Source: JAVBRU01 sp031547595
Lineage (GTDB): Bacteria; Bacillota; Clostridia; Christensenellales; Aristaeellaceae
DNA length: 57,003 bases
Direction of reading: 5' to 3'
Assembly (NCBI GenBank): GCA_031547595.1
Contig: JAVBRU010000049.1
Coordinates: 1 to 57,003, forward strand
Shown here: piece after piece, positions 24,167-31,536 of the stretch
Layout of the letters: the number at the start of each line of letters is the position of its first letter
How positions within the stretch are numbered: position 1 is the stretch's first letter
Notes under the pieces: model-generated
The model's database searches: none
Seen by the model: only the letters and a program-made list of their open reading frames with translations
Told to the model about the DNA's origin: nothing
Translations under genes and position numbers: made by a program

Positions 24167-26409
24167 TGAACCTAAAAGATAAGATATTGTTTTGCGAAGG
24201 GCAGAACTTCTGGGAAACAAAAGCGTTCCCAGAAGAAAACATCCCCTCCATGTTTATGTGCGACGGCCCTCACGGCCTTCGCAAGCAGGAAAACCATTCG
24301 GATCATCTGGGGGTGAACGATTCCCGTCCGGCCACCTGCTTTCCCACGGCAGTCTCTACCGCTTGCAGCTGGGATAAGGCGCTATTGGGCGAGATCGGCG
24401 CAGCCATTGCGAAAGAGGCGGCAGATCAGGGTGTGGGTGTTTTTCTAGGCCCTGGTGCGAACATCAAGCGCAATCCCCTATGCGGCAGAAACTTCGAATA
24501 TTTCTCGGAAGACCCCTATTTAGCAGGAAAGCTGGCAGCCAGCTTCATAAAACACGCACAGGAAAACGGCATTGGCACGAGCCTGAAGCACTTTGCGCTG
24601 AACAACCAAGAGTTTAAGCGTTTTCAATCTAACTCCGTGCTAGATGAGCGCACCATGCGGGAGATCTACTTGACCGCCTTTGAGATTGCCGTACGGGAGG
24701 GCAAACCCAAAACGGTAATGTGCACCTATAATCAGATCAATGGCGAATACTGCAGTGATAACGAAAAGCTGCTCACCCAAATTTTGCGGGAGCAATGGGG
24801 CTTTGACGGCGTGGTAATGACCGATTGGGGTGCGATGAACAATCGTATTGCCGGCTTCAACGCGGGCTGCGATCTGAACATGCCCGGCGGCAGCGGCTAT
24901 ATGCTGAATGAAACCCTCCAAGCGGTGGAAAATGGCGAACTGGATGAAAAGGTCATTGATACCAGCGTTAACAGGATCATGAAAATGGTGCTGGAGGCGC
25001 AAAAAGCCACGCAAAGCAAAGGGGGCTGCGATTATGAAACGCATCATCGTCTGGCTGCTCGCGCCGCCGAGCAAAGCGCGGTACTGCTTAAAAACGAAGG
25101 CCCTATTCTGCCCTTAAATGAAAAGCAGACTATTGCCATTGTGGGCGATATGGCAAAGGCTATGCGCTATCAAGGCGCAGGCTCCAGCCACATCAACCCC
25201 ACCCAAATCACACACCCTGCGGATGTGCTTCATGCCAACGCCAGCGTCGAAAGCGCAGATGTTGCCATTGTCTTTGCAGGGCTGCCCCCGGAATACGAAA
25301 GCGAGGGCTTTGATCGGGAGAATATGCAGATGCCTGCTGAGCACCTCCGCATGATCGAGGAAACGGCAGCGAAAAACCCCCATACCGTGGTGGTGCTGTT
25401 TTGCGGTGCTGCCGTTGAAGCGCCATGGGCTGATAAGGTGAAGGCCATTTTATATATGGGCTTGCCCGGTCAGGCAGGGGGCGCGGCGGTGAAAACCTTG
25501 CTTTACGGAAAGGCAAACCCTTGCGGCAAGCTGGCTGAAACTTGGCCTGTATGCTATGGGGATTGCCCCTCGTCGAGCTGCTATGGCAGCCGGGATGGGC
25601 AGTACCGCGAGGGCATTTATGTGGGCTATCGGTATTACGATAAGGCTAAGGTCAAGCCACGCTGGCGTTTGGGGTTTGGGTTAAGCTACACGCAGTTTAG
25701 TTATTCCAAGCCAAGTATTCAAGAAAACAGCGTCAGCGTGACGGTTTCTAATACAGGCGCATTGCCCGGTGCAGAGGTCGTGCAGCTGTATGTCGCGCCG
25801 CCGAAAAACGGCATCCACCGCCCGGAGCGGGAGCTGAAAGGCTTTGAGAAGGTGTATCTTGCGCCCGGCGAAAGCAAGCAGGTCACTTTTACGCTCGATG
25901 ACCGTAGCTTTGCTGTTTGGAATGATGGCTGGCAGGTGCCGGGCGGAACATATGAACTGCTGGTAGGCGGTGACCCGGAGCAATTGCTGCTTGCCGGAAC
26001 AGTGGAGAAGCAGGGCGAGGTGGTAAACATTCCCGCTTGGCAGCCAGGGAGCTGGTATGAAAGCCCCAAGAGTACGCCCCCTCAAAGCCAATGGGAAGCC
26101 ATGCTAGGGCATCGCTACACACCCTATAGTCCCAGCAAAGGGCACTTTACCATGAACGACAGCGTGATGGACATGAAGCCCTATTCACTTGCCATGAACG
26201 CCATGTACTGGGGCGTTAAAAAGACCCTCTCCAAAGGGGCGAAGCCGGGCACAAGCGAGTATCGGATGCTCATGGAGTCCAGCGCAGGCAGTCCCCTTCG
26301 CAGCATGCAGATATCCGGAGGCATGAAGGGCAGCCTGTTTGAGGGCTTATTGGCCATGGCAAACGGCCGGTATCTGCACGGCATCATGACGATACTGAAA
26401 GGGGGCTGA
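24163..26409 (+). CDS. Glycoside hydrolase family 3 (beta-glucosidase-like), cytoplasmic
   Basis: 748 residues. The N-terminal (beta/alpha)8 domain has MFMCDGPHGLR, RNFEYFSEDPYLAGKLAASF, SLKHFALNNQE and the nucleophile Asp near residue 221 in GVVMTDWGAM. The second alpha/beta domain has DVAIVFAGLPPEYESEGFDR, holding the candidate acid/base region. A fibronectin III-like domain follows (VSVTVSNTGALPGAEVVQLY), and the last 100 residues (PYSLAMNAMYWGVKKTL) are an extension seen in some Clostridia GH3 proteins. No signal peptide, so it acts inside the cell. Translationally coupled to the symporter gene. The expected action is removal of beta-glucosyl units; activity could also be xylosidase-like. 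Confidence 0.92.
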   Translation: MMNLKDKILFCEGQNFWETKAFPEENIPSMFMCDGPHGLRKQENHSDHLGVNDSRPATCFPTAVSTACSWDKALLGEIGAAIAKEAADQGVGVFLGPGANIKRNPLCGRNFEYFSEDPYLAGKLAASFIKHAQENGIGTSLKHFALNNQEFKRFQSNSVLDERTMREIYLTAFEIAVREGKPKTVMCTYNQINGEYCSDNEKLLTQILREQWGFDGVVMTDWGAMNNRIAGFNAGCDLNMPGGSGYMLNETLQAVENGELDEKVIDTSVNRIMKMVLEAQKATQSKGGCDYETHHRLAARAAEQSAVLLKNEGPILPLNEKQTIAIVGDMAKAMRYQGAGSSHINPTQITHPADVLHANASVESADVAIVFAGLPPEYESEGFDRENMQMPAEHLRMIEETAAKNPHTVVVLFCGAAVEAPWADKVKAILYMGLPGQAGGAAVKTLLYGKANPCGKLAETWPVCYGDCPSSSCYGSRDGQYREGIYVGYRYYDKAKVKPRWRLGFGLSYTQFSYSKPSIQENSVSVTVSNTGALPGAEVVQLYVAPPKNGIHRPERELKGFEKVYLAPGESKQVTFTLDDRSFAVWNDGWQVPGGTYELLVGGDPEQLLLAGTVEKQGEVVNIPAWQPGSWYESPKSTPPQSQWEAMLGHRYTPYSPSKGHFTMNDSVMDMKPYSLAMNAMYWGVKKTLSKGAKPGTSEYRMLMESSAGSPLRSMQISGGMKGSLFEGLLAMANGRYLHGIMTILKGG

Positions 26410-26413
26410 TGGC

Positions 26414-28957
26414 ATGCTTGAAATAAGCGCGATCAAACTCAATGGCCTAACACATGGCTTGGTCTCCGATACCCCACCGCGCATCTCTTTTACGCTTACA
26501 TCAGATGTGCCTGGGGATACACTCAAAACTGCCGTGATCCGCTGCGGAGATTGGCAAATCGAAACCATGGATCAGATCAATAACGTGTATGGCGGGTCGA
26601 TGAAACCCTTTACGCAATATCAAGTTCAAATCGAAGCCACGGCAACCAGCGGCCAGACCGCCATGGCCTCCGCCGATTTTGAGACCGGGCGGCTCGATAC
26701 CCCTTGGACAGCCCATTGGATCACCGATGCAAGCTATACCTTCCCGGACAAAGCCTCCCCTGTGCCCATGACCTTCCGTAAGCACTTTAAATTACCCAAG
26801 CCCATCCGACGGGCGTTTGTGAATGCGACAGCGTTGGGCATCTACGAGTTGAATCTCAACGATGCAAAGGTTGGAAGCGAATATTTCGCCCCCGGGCTGA
26901 CCTCGTACCACCATCAGATACAGTATCAGACCTATGATGTGACACAAAGCCTGCAAGTGGATAATACGCTTTCAGCGGTCGTTGCCGGAGGCTGGGCAGT
27001 CGGTTCCTTCACCTATGGGCGCAAAAGCAAGATCAGCGCCGATCGGCAAGGCTTTTTATGCGAACTGCATATTGAATATGCGGATGGCACCTGCGAAATC
27101 ATCGCAACCGACTCTTCTTGGGAGGTTACGCTCAAGGGTCCTTACACCATGGCGGAGTGGTACAATGGCGAAACCTATGATGCCACGATAGCCCTTGATA
27201 AGTTGTCATGGAAAAAGGCAGACATCACCAAGCCCAAGGGAAGGCCGCGACTGCTTGCCCAATATGGCGCACCTGTTAGGGTCATGGGCGAAATGAAGCC
27301 GGTTGCGATAACCAAAGCCCCAAGCGGCGAAATGATCTACGATTTTGGGCAGAACTTTTCCGGTGTGATCAGCGCAAAAATCAAAGGGAAACACGGGCAA
27401 GTGATCACCATCCGTCATGCGGAGGTGTTGGTGAAGGATGAGCTGTTCGTCAAATCCCTTCGCACTGCCAAAGCGACAGCCACATATACTTGTGTGGATG
27501 GCGAGCAGACCTATTCCCCCCGCCTGACCTACATGGGCTTTCGCTATGTGGGCGTACAGGGCATTGAATCGGAAAGCATCGAGCTATCCGCATTGGTTTT
27601 GCATTCTGATATCCCGGAAACCGGATCCTTTGTCTGCTCTAATGAGCTGATCAACCGCTTGCAGGAAAATATCCGCTGGGGCGGCAAATCTAACTTTGTG
27701 GACATTCCCACTGATTGCCCTCAGCGAGATGAGCGCCAGGGCTGGACGGGGGATATTGCGGTTTTTGCGTCTACCGCCTGTTTCAACTTTGATATGAGCC
27801 GCTTTTTTGATAAGTGGCTGATGGATATGCGCTCCGAGCAAGGCCGTGGCGGCGGCATTCCCATGGTGCTGCCAAAGGCCGGGGACAGCTGGCCTGTGTT
27901 GGCCACTGCCTGCTGGGGGGATAGTTGCGTGCTGGTGCCCTGGGCAGAATACCTGGCCCGGGGCAACATAGATTTACTCAAAAAGCAATATCCCACCATC
28001 AAACGGTTTTTGAAGGCCGCCAAATGGTGGTCAGGGCTGTTTTCCATCTCCCCCACAGGCCGCCACATCTGGCGCTTTCCCTTCCATTTTGGCGATTGGT
28101 GTGCCCCGGAGGGAACGGCCAAGGATTGGATCGCCAAGGGCAAGTGGGTCGCTACGGCTTACTTTGCCAACTCCTGCGGCATCACTGCGCAGATAGCGGA
28201 GCTGCTGGGCTATGCAGAAGATGCAACGTATTATAAAGCCCTGCAGCAAAAGATTATTAAGGCATACCGCCGTGCCTTTACAGACAGCAAAGGGAAGCTG
28301 AAAAAAGAATTCCAAACCGCCTATGTGCTGCCCCTGTTTTTTGACATGACCAAGGGCAGCGAAACCACAGCCATGGCGCAGAATCTAGTTGACTTGGTTG
28401 AAAAGGCAGGCAACCATCTGGCCACAGGCTTCCCCGGCACCCCCTATCTGCTTTTTGCCCTTTCAGATAACGGGCAGCTTAGCAAAGCCTACGAGCTGTT
28501 ATTGCAAGAAAGCTGCCCCTCTTGGCTGTATGAAATCAAAGCCGGCGGCACCACCATCTGGGAGCGCTGGGATGCCCTTCGTCCGGACGGCACCGTCAAC
28601 ACGGTTGATCTAAATGACCCTGAAAGCGATTCCGGCGGCATGGTCAGCTTTAACCATTACGCAGGCGGCGCGGTAGGCGATTGGCTGTACCGGCGTGTGG
28701 CGGGTATCGAACCCACCAGTGGCGGCTACAAGATTTTCAAGATCGCCCCAAAGCCAGGTGGAGGGCTAAGCTTTGCAAAGGCTACACATGGGTGCCCATA
28801 TGGTACCATCGAAAGTCAGTGGAAAATTAAGCAGGGCGTATTTGAAATAGAACTATCTGTTCCATTCGGCACAGCCGCCAAAGTAACGCTGCCTGATGGT
28901 CAAGAATTTATTGCTTCTAGCGGGAAGCACACATATGAATGTGCCTTTAGCGGTTAA
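26414..28957 (+). CDS. Glycoside hydrolase family 78 alpha-L-rhamnosidase, cytoplasmic
   Basis: 847 residues with the domain order of GH78: N-terminal beta-sandwiches with LGIYELNLNDAKVGSEYFAP followed by GLTSYHHQIQYQTYDVT, then the (alpha/alpha)6 catalytic barrel and a C-terminal beta domain. The catalytic acid region is DCPQRDERQGWTGD near residue 434, and the general-base Glu is in TTIWERWD near 712. GFRYVGVQG and GGMVSFNHYAGGAVGDWLY are further family signatures. It removes terminal alpha-L-rhamnose from glycosides and has no signal peptide. AAAGGGGG precedes the ATG, four bases after the GH3 stop. A terminator follows 7 bases past its end. Confidence 0.95.
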   Translation: MLEISAIKLNGLTHGLVSDTPPRISFTLTSDVPGDTLKTAVIRCGDWQIETMDQINNVYGGSMKPFTQYQVQIEATATSGQTAMASADFETGRLDTPWTAHWITDASYTFPDKASPVPMTFRKHFKLPKPIRRAFVNATALGIYELNLNDAKVGSEYFAPGLTSYHHQIQYQTYDVTQSLQVDNTLSAVVAGGWAVGSFTYGRKSKISADRQGFLCELHIEYADGTCEIIATDSSWEVTLKGPYTMAEWYNGETYDATIALDKLSWKKADITKPKGRPRLLAQYGAPVRVMGEMKPVAITKAPSGEMIYDFGQNFSGVISAKIKGKHGQVITIRHAEVLVKDELFVKSLRTAKATATYTCVDGEQTYSPRLTYMGFRYVGVQGIESESIELSALVLHSDIPETGSFVCSNELINRLQENIRWGGKSNFVDIPTDCPQRDERQGWTGDIAVFASTACFNFDMSRFFDKWLMDMRSEQGRGGGIPMVLPKAGDSWPVLATACWGDSCVLVPWAEYLARGNIDLLKKQYPTIKRFLKAAKWWSGLFSISPTGRHIWRFPFHFGDWCAPEGTAKDWIAKGKWVATAYFANSCGITAQIAELLGYAEDATYYKALQQKIIKAYRRAFTDSKGKLKKEFQTAYVLPLFFDMTKGSETTAMAQNLVDLVEKAGNHLATGFPGTPYLLFALSDNGQLSKAYELLLQESCPSWLYEIKAGGTTIWERWDALRPDGTVNTVDLNDPESDSGGMVSFNHYAGGAVGDWLYRRVAGIEPTSGGYKIFKIAPKPGGGLSFAKATHGCPYGTIESQWKIKQGVFEIELSVPFGTAAKVTLPDGQEFIASSGKHTYECAFSG

Positions 28958-28964
28958 TATGCAG

Positions 28965-28994
28965 GCCGTCATCCAATGCTGGGTGGCGGCTTTT
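28965..28994 (+). terminator. Intrinsic terminator of the rhamnosidase operon
   Basis: An 11-bp stem (28965-28975 with 28980-28990, two G-T pairs) with a 4-nt loop ATGC, followed by TTTT at 28991-28994. It closes the symporter-GH3-GH78 operon. Confidence 0.82.
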
Positions 28995-29090
28995 CTAACG
29001 TACCTCAGACATTGTTGTACAAGACAGATTAAGCCATCTCCAACACTCGTTTTCACGAGAACTTCTTATATTGACATTTTAGTCAAATTA

Positions 29091-29116
29091 TGGCTCCCCA
29101 AGTAGGGACTCGAACC
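29091..29116 (-). other. tRNA-Asn 3'-end fragment (candidate att site)
   Basis: Read on the minus strand, these 26 bases match the 3' end of a bacterial tRNA-Asn: T-loop GGTTCGAGTCC, then the acceptor strand TTGGGGA, discriminator G and CCA. The T-stem 5' half does not pair well and no upstream cloverleaf exists, so it is not a working tRNA gene. Such 3' fragments are left at the far end of elements that integrate into tRNA genes. No integrase gene is in the window. Around it, 28995-29348 holds no gene; TTGAC/GTCAA at 29071-29086 is a small inverted repeat. Confidence 0.55.
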
Positions 29117-29348
29117 TCTTTGGCATGTCCAACGAGCGAACGTTTGTAACACTTGCTTGCAATTTGAATAATATATTGTGTGAGCACATCTCACAAGTAT
29201 GCAGCAAGCAATCCCTGCTAGTGTTAAGCGGCTTGAAAGCAAAGTGAGGGCAGGAAGCCACACAGCGACTCTCCCTTTGGGCATGAAGCCAGTGAAAGGG
29301 CGTTTGCTTTTTATTTATCCCGTATCGCAACTCGTCACAGGAGGTTTT

Positions 29349-29900
29349 ATGAATATTCATTCAAATAACAATCAAACGGTTGACCCCTATCGGAATCCGG
29401 CTCCTTATCCGGAGATTCAGGTCACAGGTCCTAATTCATGTTATGCCGCTATCCTTATGCAGGATTATGCCAGTAGCGCCAGTGAGCTGACCGCGATCAC
29501 AGAGTACCTTCATCACAGCTTCACCGAAAGTGCGTATGCCGATGTATCTGAAATGCTTTTAGGCATTGCAAAGGTAGAAATGGATCATTTGCAAATGCTG
29601 GGTGAAACAATCGTTCTTCTGGGAGGCAACCCGATGTTTGCCAGCGGATGTCCCAGGGATTATTGGGGCGGCGAGGACGTTTATTATGGAACCGCCCTGT
29701 GTGACCGTCTCCTGGGCGATCTCAATGCGGAGTTGGGTGCGATCCAGCAATATGAAACGCATATTGCCCAGATCAACGATCCGTATGTGAAAGCAATCCT
29801 GGCGCGCATTGTCCTGGATGAGGAATGGCATGTGGGCCTGCTGCAGGGGGCGTTGGCCCAGTATTGTCCGGGGAGCTATTGTCCGGCGCAATTCTGCTAG
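29349..29900 (+). CDS. Ferritin-like superfamily protein (di-iron four-helix bundle)
   Basis: 183 residues from MNIHSNNNQTVDPYRNPAPY. Four helices carry a repeated metal-ligand pattern: TAITEYLHHSF, AKVEMDHLQML, NAELGAIQQYETHI and DEEWHVGLLQG, that is Glu...ExxH pairs as in rubrerythrin-like and manganese-catalase-like proteins. It has no signal peptide and a short Cys-containing tail (CPGSYCPAQFC). Roles in the superfamily include iron storage and peroxide removal; some Clostridia members are spore-associated. CAGGAGG at 29338-29344 supports the start; the frame is open upstream without a comparable site. The TAG stop codon is also the first three bases of the repeat element that follows, so the original end may have been replaced. 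Confidence 0.82.
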   Translation: MNIHSNNNQTVDPYRNPAPYPEIQVTGPNSCYAAILMQDYASSASELTAITEYLHHSFTESAYADVSEMLLGIAKVEMDHLQMLGETIVLLGGNPMFASGCPRDYWGGEDVYYGTALCDRLLGDLNAELGAIQQYETHIAQINDPYVKAILARIVLDEEWHVGLLQGALAQYCPGSYCPAQFC

Positions 29901-30061
29901 GGTATGTTTCTAAAGTCCGGGCCGTGCAGCTTCGCGGGGATAAAGCGTCAGTTCAAGGCGGCAAACCGCTGGAATAGCATCGCTATTTCAAGGTTTGACA
30001 ACGCAGAAATGGCGCTTCTAGCCTCCGAAGATGCATGGCATGGCTTTTGAAACACGCCCTA
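29898..30061. repeat. MITE-like palindromic element, copy 2 (164 bp)
   Basis: TAGGGTATGTTTC at 29898-29910 and GAAACACGCCCTA at 30049-30061 are inverted repeats with two mismatches in 13. The ends and size match the 165-bp element at 7558-7722. The centre, GGAATAGCATCGCTATTTC, is a hairpin, and GGAATA-seven bases-TATTTCAAGG is shared with copy 1. TA forms both extremities. It directly abuts the ferritin-like gene and supplies its stop codon. From 30062 to 30233 no gene is seen. Confidence 0.72.
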
Positions 30062-30233
30062 ACAACGTGGAAACAAATAAATCACATTATCAAATCACAA
30101 ACGACGACACAGGCATACCAAGGCAACCTCATTTCTTCTCTTCTGTATACACGATCCACAATACTATTTTTCTGTTAATCTGTGTATTCTGTGACAAATA
30201 AGTGTTGCTCCGGCAAACCGGCCTGAGCGGCCG

Positions 30234-30252
30234 CCCCGGCATAATGCCGGGG
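30234..30252. promoter_or_regulatory. 19-bp perfect palindrome before the TetR gene
   Basis: CCCCGGCAT-A-ATGCCGGGG, nine bases each side of a single A, 28 bases before the TetR start codon. Size and position fit a self-regulating TetR operator; it could also be the stem of a terminator, since TTTTT follows at 30259-30263. A GGCC inverted repeat lies just upstream (30220-30233). Confidence 0.5.
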
Positions 30253-30279
30253 TGCATCTTTTTGACAGGAGGGGCATAC

Positions 30280-30891
30280 ATGGAACCACAAGCCACGACA
30301 AGGGACAGAATTCTTGCAGCAGCATTAGACTTGTTTTCCACAAACGGCTATGCGGACAGCTCCATCCGCGAAATCGCCAAGTACGCTGGCATTACTGTCG
30401 CAAGCATATACAACTACTTTGACAGCAAAGAAGAAATTCTCCACGAAATTCTTGAGACTGCAGAAGCCGATTACCGCAAGCATCTGCCGCAGATCAAGGA
30501 GATCCTGAAGCGGGCGAGCACCGAACCGCTTGAATCGCTGTCTGATCAGTTATGGAAGCCCACGCGAACAGAGAAGGACTGTAAGCTGGTCAAGCTGTTG
30601 CTGATGATGCAGTATCAAAATGAATATGCGGCGAGCATTGCCAAACGCCGTTTCACAGAGGTGCCCCGCGAAGTAGCAACAGCTGCTATGCAATCGCTTA
30701 TAGAGGCCGGGAATCTGGAGGCATTTGACTACACACTGGTGTGTGATCTGGTGGTTACCTATTTACACGCTACCTTTTGCTATGGCCTATTGGACAATTG
30801 CACTGTGCAGGAGATCAATCAGCGGTGCGATGCTACCGCTGCGGCACTGCTCAGCCTGATCAAACGGGTGTCGGAACTGAAAAAGAAATAG
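30280..30891 (+). CDS. TetR/AcrR family transcriptional regulator
   Basis: 203 residues from MEPQATTRDRILAAALDLFS. The N-terminal TetR domain is textbook: ILAAALDLFSTNGYADSSIR, EIAKYAGITVASIYNYFDSK (helix-turn-helix about residues 28-50), then EEILHEILE. The C-terminal ligand domain is unassigned. AGGAGGGG at 30267-30274 gives a good start, so the open frame back to 30202 is not used. The next gene downstream is a truncated 4Fe-4S membrane protein, whose missing N-terminal part may once have been the regulated target. The ligand is unknown. Confidence 0.9.
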   Translation: MEPQATTRDRILAAALDLFSTNGYADSSIREIAKYAGITVASIYNYFDSKEEILHEILETAEADYRKHLPQIKEILKRASTEPLESLSDQLWKPTRTEKDCKLVKLLLMMQYQNEYAASIAKRRFTEVPREVATAAMQSLIEAGNLEAFDYTLVCDLVVTYLHATFCYGLLDNCTVQEINQRCDATAAALLSLIKRVSELKKK

Positions 30892-30939
30892 TATCGGCCG
30901 CAAAGCAAAAGGCGCACCCATGACGCGATATCATGGCAT

Positions 30940-31518
30940 GTGCTTCTCAAACTATACAGCCGTGGGCAGGATGACTATAAACGTGGTTTCGTTTCCGGTG
31001 CTGTGGGCTATGATATCACCACCATGCGCGCAATGCTCGTCACCAATGACTTTGGCATTGCAAAGCCGTTCTTTTGCCAGTACATCTGCCCTTCGGGCAC
31101 GCTGCTGGGTGGCATTCCCCTGCTGGCGGCCAACCCCAGCCTGCGCCAGGCCATCGGACTTCTGTTCAGTTGGAAGATGTTCATTTTGTTGAGCGTGCTG
31201 GCCCTGTCGGTGTTCCTGTATCGCCCTTTCTGCAAATATTTGTGTCCGCTTGGTGCCGTGTATGCGCTGTTCAACAAGGTAAGCTTTGTACGTATGGCAG
31301 TCGATGAGCACAAATGCGTAGGCTGCGGCAGATGTGCACGGGCTTGCCAGATGCAAGTGCCTGTACCCCAACAGCCCAATCACTCCGAGTGCATCCGCTG
31401 CGGCGCGTGTAAAAAGGTCTGCCCTACAAAGGCAATGTCCTGCGGCATCCAATGTGGGAAAAATGATCGGCAAAAAAATCCCCCTGCACAGGGCACGGAT
31501 GCTCCGGCACAGTCATGA
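30940..31518 (+). CDS. 4Fe-4S ferredoxin-type membrane protein, 5'-truncated
   Basis: 192 residues at most; the start is uncertain. Motifs follow the NapH/YccM-like order: FCQYICPSGT, one membrane segment (FILLSVLALSVFLY), FCKYLCPLGA, then two ferredoxin clusters CVGCGRCARAC and CIRCGACKKVCP. Family members usually run to 260-300 residues with two or more extra N-terminal membrane helices, which are absent. The first residues (LLKLYSRGQDDYKRGF) do not look like family sequence and no ribosome binding site is seen, so the gene has probably lost its 5' end. It ends 19 bases before the 3' end of the opposing Ig/GLUG gene. Electron transfer in the membrane would be its original role. Confidence 0.6.
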   Translation: MLLKLYSRGQDDYKRGFVSGAVGYDITTMRAMLVTNDFGIAKPFFCQYICPSGTLLGGIPLLAANPSLRQAIGLLFSWKMFILLSVLALSVFLYRPFCKYLCPLGAVYALFNKVSFVRMAVDEHKCVGCGRCARACQMQVPVPQQPNHSECIRCGACKKVCPTKAMSCGIQCGKNDRQKNPPAQGTDAPAQS

Positions 31519-31536
31519 GCGGCCTGTAAAATCACG

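Noticed and set aside
29060..29130. Complete tRNA gene
   Set aside because: Only the 3' third matches tRNA-Asn; no D or anticodon arm and the T-stem is mispaired.
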